A stretch of DNA of 15,671 bases, taken from positions 1-15,671 of the forward strand of contig JAESSR010000086.1 of assembly GCA_016764015.1 (NCBI GenBank). Direction: 5' to 3'. The stretch's first letter is position 1; the number at the start of each line of letters is the position of its first letter. A program made the position numbers and the translations under genes. Of this stretch, positions 1 to 6,547 are shown piece by piece. Source of the DNA: Phycisphaerales bacterium. GTDB lineage: Bacteria > Planctomycetota > Phycisphaerae > Phycisphaerales > UBA1924. A model generated the notes under the pieces. The model saw nothing but the letters and a program-made list of their open reading frames with translations, was not told where the DNA came from and did no database searches.

Positions 1-1230
1 CTGGTAGGTGTGTTGACGGTGACGGGCAAAGGGTGGAGTTCGTATGGCGCTTCGCCTTCTCAACTCGAGGCAATCGTCACTGATTATACAGCTCTACTCG
101 ATCCTATCCAATCGGTGGGGTATTCGGGACTGCTTGATCAAGGAACAGACATCACGCGAGAGGTGTTCATAGAATCTCTCTTACATGGGCTCAATGAAGT
201 TGAGAAGCAGTACTGGGGCGGGTCGATTCGATTGGTCGGTGTGGAACCCGATGGCATGACTGGACGGAAGCTGAGCTACGGAGTTGGCGAAGAGGTCTTC
301 CGGTGGGGATCGCGTTCAAGCCTGCTCGATGTCCGTGTTCCTTATGCATGGGATCGAGATCCATACTACGAGGATACGGTTTGGGTTTCTTATGGTCCAT
401 ATGAATACTCGCGTACAGAGCTCAAGCACAATTTTGCATTGGATGAATCCATCGCTGTGAACTATGTCTCGATCTTTGCCATCTTTGCTTCGGGTTGGCT
501 GTTGGTTTGGGCTCTTGGGTTCGTGCTCAGACGCTTTGGGGTTCGATCATTGCATTCGCCGAAGCGGCTTGCGATTGGTGTGGGCATACTGCTTCTGGGA
601 ATAGTAGTTTTCTCAGCCGTACTTCCGAATGATCTCCGCTTTACATTTGTAAATGATCCGCCTGTAAAAACATCCGAGTGGATCGAGTATGACACGCTGA
701 TTGGGATTGTCGAACAAGCGAAGTTCAAACCGGATCAAGCGGTGCAGCTTTGGGCTCTGCTCAATTCCATCACACCTAAAACTGAAGACGGCGATCTGAT
801 CGTTGGAATCCAATATGACCTTGGACGGGGGTTTGATGTCAGGCATTGGTCGATAGGGATTGGGTATCATATCGAGTTGCTTTCGGGGACTACTCGATGG
901 ATGTCCAATCCGGACGAGGGGGCAAACACGGCGGCCGTTGAGTTTCCCAGTGAGTTCGATCGTGGGTTGAGTGTAGATTTTGTTGATAGACGATACTTTA
1001 CTTTTGGCTGGCAGAGCGATCTGTATGAGCGGTCGGTCGATATAGCGCCAACATCGGTGCTGTCGGTTCTTGCGGTGGTGATCTGGGTGTGGATGGCGTT
1101 GCGGTGGATTGCGTTGTTGATTGTAAAACAGCGTCAAAGGCGGCGTGCTCGGCAGGATCTGTGCATTTTTTGTGCGTATCCGCTTTCCGATGAGGGCAAG
1201 AAGGCTCGATCTTTGGGAATCGGCTCCTAA
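1..1230 (+). CDS. Membrane protein with a truncated zinc-ribbon tail (5' partial)
   Basis: Function not recognised. The frame is open to the left edge, so the real start may lie outside the window; the first usable start codon is GTG at 10, and residue numbers count from it. Three hydrophobic segments are visible: about 148-173 (YVSIFAIFASGWLLVWALGF), 186-205 (LAIGVGILLLGIVVF) and 348-372 (SVLSVLAVVIWVWMALRWIA). The stretches at 1-147 and 206-347 are polar and rich in Trp and Tyr, as expected for soluble domains beside a membrane. The tail after the last span is basic (KQRQRRRAR) and ends with CIFCAYPLS, which resembles the first knuckle of a CxxCxYxL...CPxCG zinc ribbon, but the second Cys pair is absent. 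The gene ends 11 bases before gltX, so the two are probably cotranscribed. It is a real gene by length and composition; its role is unknown. Confidence 0.72.
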   Translation: MVGVLTVTGKGWSSYGASPSQLEAIVTDYTALLDPIQSVGYSGLLDQGTDITREVFIESLLHGLNEVEKQYWGGSIRLVGVEPDGMTGRKLSYGVGEEVFRWGSRSSLLDVRVPYAWDRDPYYEDTVWVSYGPYEYSRTELKHNFALDESIAVNYVSIFAIFASGWLLVWALGFVLRRFGVRSLHSPKRLAIGVGILLLGIVVFSAVLPNDLRFTFVNDPPVKTSEWIEYDTLIGIVEQAKFKPDQAVQLWALLNSITPKTEDGDLIVGIQYDLGRGFDVRHWSIGIGYHIELLSGTTRWMSNPDEGANTAAVEFPSEFDRGLSVDFVDRRYFTFGWQSDLYERSVDIAPTSVLSVLAVVIWVWMALRWIALLIVKQRQRRRARQDLCIFCAYPLSDEGKKARSLGIGS

Positions 1231-1241
1231 ACTCCCCGACT

Positions 1242-2939
1242 ATGACTGATCAGACTGATTCAACCGGATGTATCACCCGTTTCGCTCCTTCGCCCACCGG
1301 GCATCTCCATATTGGGGGGGCACGCACAGCCTTGCTCTGCTGGGCGTTTGCCAAGGCGAATGGTGGGAAGTTTGTGCTTCGGATTGAGGATACCGACCAA
1401 ACCAGATCGTCCGAATCATCCATGCAGGGGATTCTGAAGGATATGGCGTGGCTGGGGATTGACTGGGACGAGGGGCCGACGCTTGATGGACATCCAGAAC
1501 TCGGTGGCGATCCGCGATCGGTTGGGCCTTTCTTTCAGGCGCAGAGGCTGGATAAGTACAACACGCATATTCATCAGTTGATCGAAGCCGGCAAGGCGTA
1601 CCCGGCGTTTGAGACGCCTGAGGTTCTTGATGCGGCCCGCAAGGAAGCCATCGCGGCGAAAACTGGATACAAATATAATCGCGCGGGGTTGGAGATTTCG
1701 CTCGGGGATCGGATCGCGCGGATGGATGCGGGCGAACCCCATGTCGTTCGGCTGATGATGCCGGACGAGGCGATCACTGTGCATGATGCGATCTTGGGTG
1801 ATGTGACGGTTGAGCCTACGGAGTTTGATGATTTTATAATCCGCAAGCGCGACGGGTTCCCGACTTATCACCTGGCGGTGGTGGTCGATGATGCATTGAT
1901 GGGCGTGACGCATGTGCTGCGTGGGCAAGAGCACCTGATCAATACGCCGAGGCACATCGCGATTCAGCGTGCGCTCGGGTTTGACACGCCGAGCTATGGG
2001 CATATGCCTTTGATTTTTAATCCTGATGGATCGAAGATGTCCAAGCGGGATAAGGACAAGCTGGCGAAGAAGGTGGTCAAAGAACAGAAGATCGAATCGT
2101 GCCCGATCGAAGGCGTGAGCGATGAGGACTTCGCCAAGTGGTTGAAGGATAAAACGCGCCAGTTGGCTTCGGATGATCTGATCGCGTTGGCCAAGGTGCT
2201 GGGGATTACGCTGCCTGAGATTGATGTCGAGGATTTTCGGCGGGCGGGGTATCTACCGGGGGCTTTGAATAACTATCTTGCGTTGCTCGGTTGGAACCCA
2301 AAGGTGAAGAACGAGGATGGGACGGACCTTGAGCACTTCGATATGGACTATCTGGGGAGTCATTTCTCCATGGCAGGCATGGGCAAAGGGCAATCGAAGT
2401 TCGATCGTGTGAAGTTGATGAGTTTCAACGGCGACGCGATCGCGGCATTGACCGACGAAGCATTCGCGAGCATTTGGTTCGCGTGGGCACAGCAGTATGA
2501 TACGGAGTTGGCCGGGCGGTTTGATGAGGCTGCGATGCTGACGCTTGCGCCAGCGGTCAAGACCCGGTGCAAGACGCTGGCCGACGGGCGGGGGATTGTT
2601 GGGTTTGCATTGGTCGCCGACGACTCGATTGTGTACGACGGCAAGGCGGTACATAAGGCACTGATCAAGGGCGAGAAGAAGGGGCTTGAGCTGCTGATGG
2701 GGTTCCGATCAGTGGTTGGGGCGATGGACGATTTCACGCCCGAAGCGATCGAAACTGCGGTGAAGGCATATGCGGAATCGCAAGAGGTCGGCATGGGGAA
2801 ACTCGCCCAGCCTTTACGGGTTGCTGCGACAGGCGGGGCGGTGTCGCCGCCGTTGGGTCAGACGCTTGCGATCCTTGGGAAAGACGCGGTTTTAAGGCGG
2901 ATTGATCTGTGCGAGGCGTATGTTGAGAAGCAGAGTTGA
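1242..2939 (+). CDS. gltX: Glutamyl-tRNA synthetase
   Basis: A class I synthetase that attaches glutamate to tRNA-Glu in the cytoplasm. The HIGH-type signature is HLHIGG at residues 21-26, within FAPSPTGHLHIGGART. The KMSKS loop is KMSKR at 265-269. Typical GluRS stretches include RIEDTDQTRS near the N-terminus, then LRGQEHLINTPRH and AGYLPGALNNYLALLGWNP. At 565 residues it is longer than common bacterial GluRS (about 470). Most of the excess is about 50 extra residues between KMSKR and the AGYLP motif at 335, a Lys/Asp/Glu-rich stretch where E. coli GluRS has about 15. The start is the ATG 11 bases after the preceding stop codon. No good Shine-Dalgarno is visible there, so translation may depend on coupling to the upstream gene. 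The stop overlaps the next gene by TTGA. With glnS about 1.65 kb away, this GluRS is likely the discriminating type, specific for tRNA-Glu. Confidence 0.96.
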   Translation: MTDQTDSTGCITRFAPSPTGHLHIGGARTALLCWAFAKANGGKFVLRIEDTDQTRSSESSMQGILKDMAWLGIDWDEGPTLDGHPELGGDPRSVGPFFQAQRLDKYNTHIHQLIEAGKAYPAFETPEVLDAARKEAIAAKTGYKYNRAGLEISLGDRIARMDAGEPHVVRLMMPDEAITVHDAILGDVTVEPTEFDDFIIRKRDGFPTYHLAVVVDDALMGVTHVLRGQEHLINTPRHIAIQRALGFDTPSYGHMPLIFNPDGSKMSKRDKDKLAKKVVKEQKIESCPIEGVSDEDFAKWLKDKTRQLASDDLIALAKVLGITLPEIDVEDFRRAGYLPGALNNYLALLGWNPKVKNEDGTDLEHFDMDYLGSHFSMAGMGKGQSKFDRVKLMSFNGDAIAALTDEAFASIWFAWAQQYDTELAGRFDEAAMLTLAPAVKTRCKTLADGRGIVGFALVADDSIVYDGKAVHKALIKGEKKGLELLMGFRSVVGAMDDFTPEAIETAVKAYAESQEVGMGKLAQPLRVAATGGAVSPPLGQTLAILGKDAVLRRIDLCEAYVEKQS

Positions 2940-3397
2940 GGCGCGAAGAGGTCATCGCGGAGATTGAGAAGCTCGACGGGAACTCGGTGCATCCGCAGCG
3001 GATAGATGAAGTTGAATCAATGCTCGTTGAATGGAATCAGAGTCGATTGCTGAGTTGGAAAAAGAGCTGGGTGCGGAAGGCAGTTCTCATTGGGATGTTT
3101 GGGCCGCTGTTTATTGTGTTTGGACTCTGGAAGTATTGGGCACGGCATCCATCATCATTGCCGATTCAGTCAGCACCTTGGGTTGTCCCTTTGGTGTTTA
3201 TATCAATGATTTTCTTTGCTTGGGTTTACAATCGTGTGAAGCCCAAGTATGCGTCTGGTGAGTTGGGGATGCATACGAGCTGTATCAAATGCAAGTACGA
3301 TCTGGATGGGTTGGATTCTGTCCTTGGTGATGAGCTTTGGGTGGGGCCGGCGGTGTGTCCGGAGTGCGGGCAGGAATATCCGGCGGTGGGGGAATAA
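2936..3397 (+). CDS. Small membrane protein with C-terminal zinc ribbon
   Basis: Function unknown. The 153-residue protein has a charged N-terminal stretch (1-45), two predicted membrane spans at about 48-67 (KAVLIGMFGPLFIVFGLW) and 82-100 (WVVPLVFISMIFFAWVYN), and a cytoplasm-type zinc ribbon. The zinc ribbon ligands are C116 and C119 (CIKCKYDLDG) with C141 and C144 (CPECGQEYP). The CxYDLxG form of the first knuckle is common in small uncharacterised planctomycete membrane proteins. The start is TTG at 2936, whose last bases form the gltX stop codon (TTGA), suggesting coupled translation. The next in-frame ATG (residue 29, at 3020) would lose only the N-terminal charged part, so the start is not certain. 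No clear terminator follows directly. The tail resembles the broken one on the gene upstream of gltX. Confidence 0.75.
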   Translation: MRREEVIAEIEKLDGNSVHPQRIDEVESMLVEWNQSRLLSWKKSWVRKAVLIGMFGPLFIVFGLWKYWARHPSSLPIQSAPWVVPLVFISMIFFAWVYNRVKPKYASGELGMHTSCIKCKYDLDGLDSVLGDELWVGPAVCPECGQEYPAVGE

Positions 3398-3431
3398 AAG
3401 TTTGCATAATTAATACCCGGTTTCTGAGTCA

Positions 3432-3502
3432 TGGGGGGCGATGATTGTTGGGTGATACCTATTTATACATAGACGGATAGGATGCGGGGTGTGGGGGGCG
3501 AT
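3432..3502 (+). repeat. Pair of 11-bp direct repeats upstream of the carbonic anhydrase
   Basis: TGGGGGGCGAT occurs at 3432-3442 and again at 3492-3502, exactly 60 bases apart, in the gap between the zinc-ribbon gene and the carbonic anhydrase promoter. The intervening sequence is AT-rich and otherwise unremarkable. It could be a pair of regulator sites, or chance given the G-run. Confidence 0.4.
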
Positions 3503-3515
3503 TCATGGTGATTTC

Positions 3516-3545
3516 TTGAATGGCTCTGAGTTGTGCGGGTACAAT
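3516..3545 (+). promoter_or_regulatory. Promoter for the carbonic anhydrase gene
   Basis: A sigma-70-like pair: TTGAAT at 3516-3521 and TACAAT at 3540-3545, with 18 bases between them. The predicted transcription start is near 3552, giving a leader of about 75 bases. The sequence after the -10 box (CGGCTCAAAC) closely matches the one after the glnS -10 box. Confidence 0.6.
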
Positions 3546-3626
3546 CGGCTCAAACATGTGCGTCGAGCACAACAACCAGAGTTCGCATCTCGATGATGTT
3601 CGCTCGTCGAGAAGGAAAACTAGCCC

Positions 3627-4430
3627 ATGAATACCAACACACGCGTTTCATTTTCAAGCCGATTTTTAGCCCGTTCTTGCACCACAGCGGTGCTTGCAAC
3701 GATGGTGCTGTCGGCCAACGCTGGCGATGATAAAAAATGGGGATACACCGGCGAGCTTGGCCCTGCAAACTGGAGTCAGATCAGTTCGGACTGTGCGGTG
3801 TGTGCCGATGGCAAAGAACAATCCCCGATTGATATCCCGGCGGATGCACCAACGAATGATGCGGACATCGTGTTTAGCTATCAGCCAACGGCAATCAATC
3901 TTGTGAACAATGGGCACACCGTTCAGGTGAACTATGACTCCGGGAGCTTTATGGTTGCCGAGGGCAAGAAGTTTACTCTTCTCCAGTTCCATTTTCATGC
4001 ACTCAGCGAGCACACAATTGACGGCGAGCATACCCCAATGGAGGTTCACTTTGTGCATCAGAGCGATGATGGTGAGTATGCCGTGGTCGGGGTGATGCTC
4101 GAACGCGGGGCTGCCCACGCAGCGTTCGGCCCGGTGCTCGCCAACATGCCAGTCAACGCCGGTGAGACCTTGACCGTTGAAGGCGTCACGATCAATGCGT
4201 CAGCCATGCTTCCTGCGGATCAGTCGTACTATCGCTATGCAGGATCGTTTACGACGCCGCCATGTACCGAGGGTGTGCGTTGGTTTGTGATGACCACGCC
4301 TGTGGAGTTGTCTGATGCTCAGGTTTCGAGCTTTGAGTCGTTGTATGACAATAACTATCGCCCGGTGCAGCCGATGCACGAGCGTGAGTTTGCAGGAGCG
4401 AGCGACTGCTGTGGTGCTTGCGGCGGATGA
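3627..4430 (+). CDS. Secreted alpha-class carbonic anhydrase
   Basis: Interconverts CO2 and bicarbonate outside the cytoplasmic membrane. The 267-residue precursor has a signal peptide ending SANA|G (cleavage after residue 32). Mature-domain landmarks in order are: WGYTGELGPANWS; the EQSPIDIP motif at 64-71; NNGH with H97, matching the His64 proton shuttle of human CA II; zinc ligands H122 and H124 (QFHFH) and H141 (MEVHFVH); and TTPPCTEG, where T209 matches the gatekeeper Thr199. C56 and C213 sit where bacterial alpha-CAs form their disulfide. C59 and a Cys-rich tail (DCCGACGG, 260-267) are extra. The ATG at 3627 has GAAGGAAA 8 bases upstream. Its own promoter (3516-3545) and terminator (4474-4522) make it a single-gene unit. 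It probably serves periplasmic CO2/bicarbonate exchange. Confidence 0.96.
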   Translation: MNTNTRVSFSSRFLARSCTTAVLATMVLSANAGDDKKWGYTGELGPANWSQISSDCAVCADGKEQSPIDIPADAPTNDADIVFSYQPTAINLVNNGHTVQVNYDSGSFMVAEGKKFTLLQFHFHALSEHTIDGEHTPMEVHFVHQSDDGEYAVVGVMLERGAAHAAFGPVLANMPVNAGETLTVEGVTINASAMLPADQSYYRYAGSFTTPPCTEGVRWFVMTTPVELSDAQVSSFESLYDNNYRPVQPMHEREFAGASDCCGACGG

Positions 4431-4473
4431 TCGGGTTCTGAGATAGTTATCTATAGGTTATCTTTGATGTAGC

Positions 4474-4522
4474 CGTCGCCACGCTTCTTTGAGTGATCCA
4501 AGAGCGTGGCGGCGTTGTTTTT
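4474..4522 (+). terminator. Rho-independent terminator after the carbonic anhydrase
   Basis: A 12-bp stem pairs CGTCGCCACGCT (4474-4485) with AGCGTGGCGGCG (4503-4514), with one G-U pair and a 17-base loop. It is followed by TTGTTTTT. Confidence 0.8.
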
Positions 4523-4542
4523 GCGTAGGTCGATGATGAGGC

Positions 4543-4570
4543 CTCTATCGATTGATAGAGCGCGTACAAT
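4543..4570 (+). promoter_or_regulatory. glnS promoter with an operator-like palindrome
   Basis: The -10 box TACAAT lies at 4565-4570, 24 bases before the glnS start codon. Immediately upstream is CTCTATCGATTGATAGAG (4543-4560), a perfect 7-bp inverted repeat with a 4-base centre. No recognisable -35 hexamer exists at 16-18 bases; the palindrome occupies that place. This arrangement fits a transcription factor site acting on glnS, but the factor is unknown. Confidence 0.5.
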
Positions 4571-4594
4571 CGCTCTCAAACGAGGAGCGAACCG

Positions 4595-6364
4595 ATGACC
4601 GAAGTAGTTGAATCACGCCATTTTATTCAGCAGTTGATCGATGCCGACATTGAATCTGGCAAGTGGGGCACCCCCGGCGATCGGACGGTCGTGACGACCC
4701 GGTTCCCGCCTGAGCCCAATGGATATCTGCACCTTGGTCACACCAAAGCGATTATCCTGTGCTGCGGGATTGCTCGTGAGTATGGCGGCAAGTTCAATCT
4801 TCGCTTCGACGACACAAACCCCGCCAAGGAAGAGCAGGAATATGTCGATTCGATCAAGGGTGATCTTGAATGGCTCGGCGCGACCTGGGACGGCGAGGTG
4901 AAGTTCGCCTCAGACTATTTCGAGCAGATGTACCAGTGGGCGATTGAGTTGATCGAAAAAGGCTTGGCGTATGTGGACGATCAAACGGTCGATGAGATCC
5001 GCGCCGGGCGTGGGAACTTGAAGGATAGTGGGAAGCTCTCGCCTTTCCGTGATCGCTCGGTTGATGAGAACTTGGATTTGTTCGCCAAGATGAAGGCGGG
5101 CGAGTTTGAGAATGGCACAAAGGTGCTCCGGGCGAAGATTGATATGAACTCGCCGAACATGAATCTGCGTGATCCGTTGATGTATCGGATTGTCAATGCG
5201 CCTCACCACCGCACGGGCAGCGAATGGCATATTTATCCGATGTACGACTGGGCTCATGGGCTCGAGGATTCGATCGAAGGCGTGACCAACTCGCTGTGTA
5301 CGCTTGAGTTTGAGGATCATCGCCCGCTCTACGATTGGTTTATTGATGCGATCAATCAAGGGCGAAACGATGATGAGAAGATTCATCATCCCCAGCAGAC
5401 CGAGTTCTCGCGATTGTTCTTGTCATATACCAACATGTCCAAACGCTTCATGCGTCAGTTGGTTGAAGAGAATCATGTGCATGGCTGGGACGATCCGCGG
5501 ATGATTACGGTGGCTGGTTTTCGGCGAAGAGGCTACACGCCCGAGTCGTTCTGGAAGCTGGCTGATGATGTTGGAATCACCAAGTTCAACGCGATGGTTG
5601 ATTTCTCTCGGCTCGAAAACATGGTGCGTGATGATCTCAATGCTCGTGCGCCAAGGCGGATGGCCGTGCTCGATCCGATCAAGCTGATTATTACCAACTG
5701 GGGCCAAACTGTAGAAGGGGGCGGCGATGAAGATCGCGTCGAGGTCATGGACGCGCCGAATCATCCCAAAGACGAATCGTTTGGTACGCGGACGATCAAC
5801 TTTGCCAAGGAACTTTGGATCGAGCGCGAAGATTTTATGATCGATCCGCCCAAGAAGTTCTTCAGGCTCGGACTCGGGCGCGAGGTTCGATTGCGTTGCG
5901 GGTATTGGGCCAAGTGTCATGATTACAAAACCGATGATGCGGGCAATATCACCGAGGTACATTGCACCTATGACCCATTGACCAAAGGCGGGAACAACCC
6001 ACCAGCCGACGAAGAGGGCAAAGTGCGCAAGGTCAAAGGCACGATCCATTGGGTGAATGTGAACGATGCGGTCGATGCCGAGGTTCGGATGTTCGATCGG
6101 CTGTACATGGCTGAAAGGCCTGGCAAGAAGACCGGCAATCATCTTGACGACATCAATCCAGATTCACTCAACATCATCACCAATGCCAAGGTCGAGCCAG
6201 CGTTGCTTGATGCTGTGGATGAGCCTGTATGGGATGACGGCATCCGTCGATTCCAGTTTGAGCGCACCGGGTATTTCTGTGTCGACTCAGATTCGACCAG
6301 AGAAACCCCAGTGTTCAATTGCACGGCTTCGTTGCGAGATTCATGGGCCAAGCAGTCGAAGTAA
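4595..6364 (+). CDS. glnS: Glutaminyl-tRNA synthetase
   Basis: A class I synthetase that attaches glutamine directly to tRNA-Gln in the cytoplasm. The 589-residue length is close to the E. coli enzyme (about 550). The HIGH motif is HLGH at 46-49, within the PPEPNGYLHLGH signature specific to GlnRS. It is followed by NLRFDDTNPAKE, a MSKR loop at 281-284, GWDDPRMITVAGFRRRGYTP, and the C-terminal beta-barrel anticodon-binding region, including GTIHWV and FNCTASLRDSW near the end. The PPEPNG motif separates it from GluRS (APSPTG). The ATG at 4595 has GAGGAG 7 bases upstream. It is transcribed alone: a terminator precedes it, its own -10 box and palindrome lie upstream, and a strong terminator follows. 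Its presence means the indirect Glu-tRNA-Gln amidation route is not required for tRNA-Gln. Confidence 0.97.
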   Translation: MTEVVESRHFIQQLIDADIESGKWGTPGDRTVVTTRFPPEPNGYLHLGHTKAIILCCGIAREYGGKFNLRFDDTNPAKEEQEYVDSIKGDLEWLGATWDGEVKFASDYFEQMYQWAIELIEKGLAYVDDQTVDEIRAGRGNLKDSGKLSPFRDRSVDENLDLFAKMKAGEFENGTKVLRAKIDMNSPNMNLRDPLMYRIVNAPHHRTGSEWHIYPMYDWAHGLEDSIEGVTNSLCTLEFEDHRPLYDWFIDAINQGRNDDEKIHHPQQTEFSRLFLSYTNMSKRFMRQLVEENHVHGWDDPRMITVAGFRRRGYTPESFWKLADDVGITKFNAMVDFSRLENMVRDDLNARAPRRMAVLDPIKLIITNWGQTVEGGGDEDRVEVMDAPNHPKDESFGTRTINFAKELWIEREDFMIDPPKKFFRLGLGREVRLRCGYWAKCHDYKTDDAGNITEVHCTYDPLTKGGNNPPADEEGKVRKVKGTIHWVNVNDAVDAEVRMFDRLYMAERPGKKTGNHLDDINPDSLNIITNAKVEPALLDAVDEPVWDDGIRRFQFERTGYFCVDSDSTRETPVFNCTASLRDSWAKQSK

Positions 6365-6377
6365 TTTTGTATCACCC

Positions 6378-6423
6378 AAAACACCCTCGTGAACGCCCAG
6401 CAAGGCAGTTGGGTGTTTTTTTT
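6378..6423 (+). terminator. Rho-independent terminator after glnS
   Basis: AAAACACCC (6378-6386) pairs with GGGTGTTTT (6411-6419) around a 24-base loop that can form a short inner stem (GCC/GGC). The right arm runs into eight T residues. Confidence 0.85.
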
Positions 6424-6518
6424 AGAATTATGTTCTGGGTATTTGTCCTTATCTGATAACATGGTGCTTCACACTCAACAAACGAGCGTCGACCGAGGGG
6501 TATTGGTCGGGGCTTGTC

Positions 6519-6524
6519 TATAAA
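6519..6524 (+). promoter_or_regulatory. Possible -10 box for the beta-helix gene
   Basis: TATAAA lies 23 bases before the ATG at 6548. No convincing -35 hexamer stands at the right spacing. A short inverted repeat (CGACC...GGTCG) sits just upstream. It is the best candidate in a 123-base gap and is weakly supported. Confidence 0.3.
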
Positions 6525-6547
6525 CAGACAGAGAAAGGGACGGACAC

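Noticed and set aside
3226..3432. Short minus-strand frame over the zinc-ribbon gene end
   Set aside because: It overlaps a supported gene, has no ribosome binding site and no recognisable feature.
5423..6142. Minus-strand open frame of 239 codons
   Set aside because: It is antisense to glnS, which is certain from its motifs; the composition and lack of a ribosome binding site mark it as a shadow.
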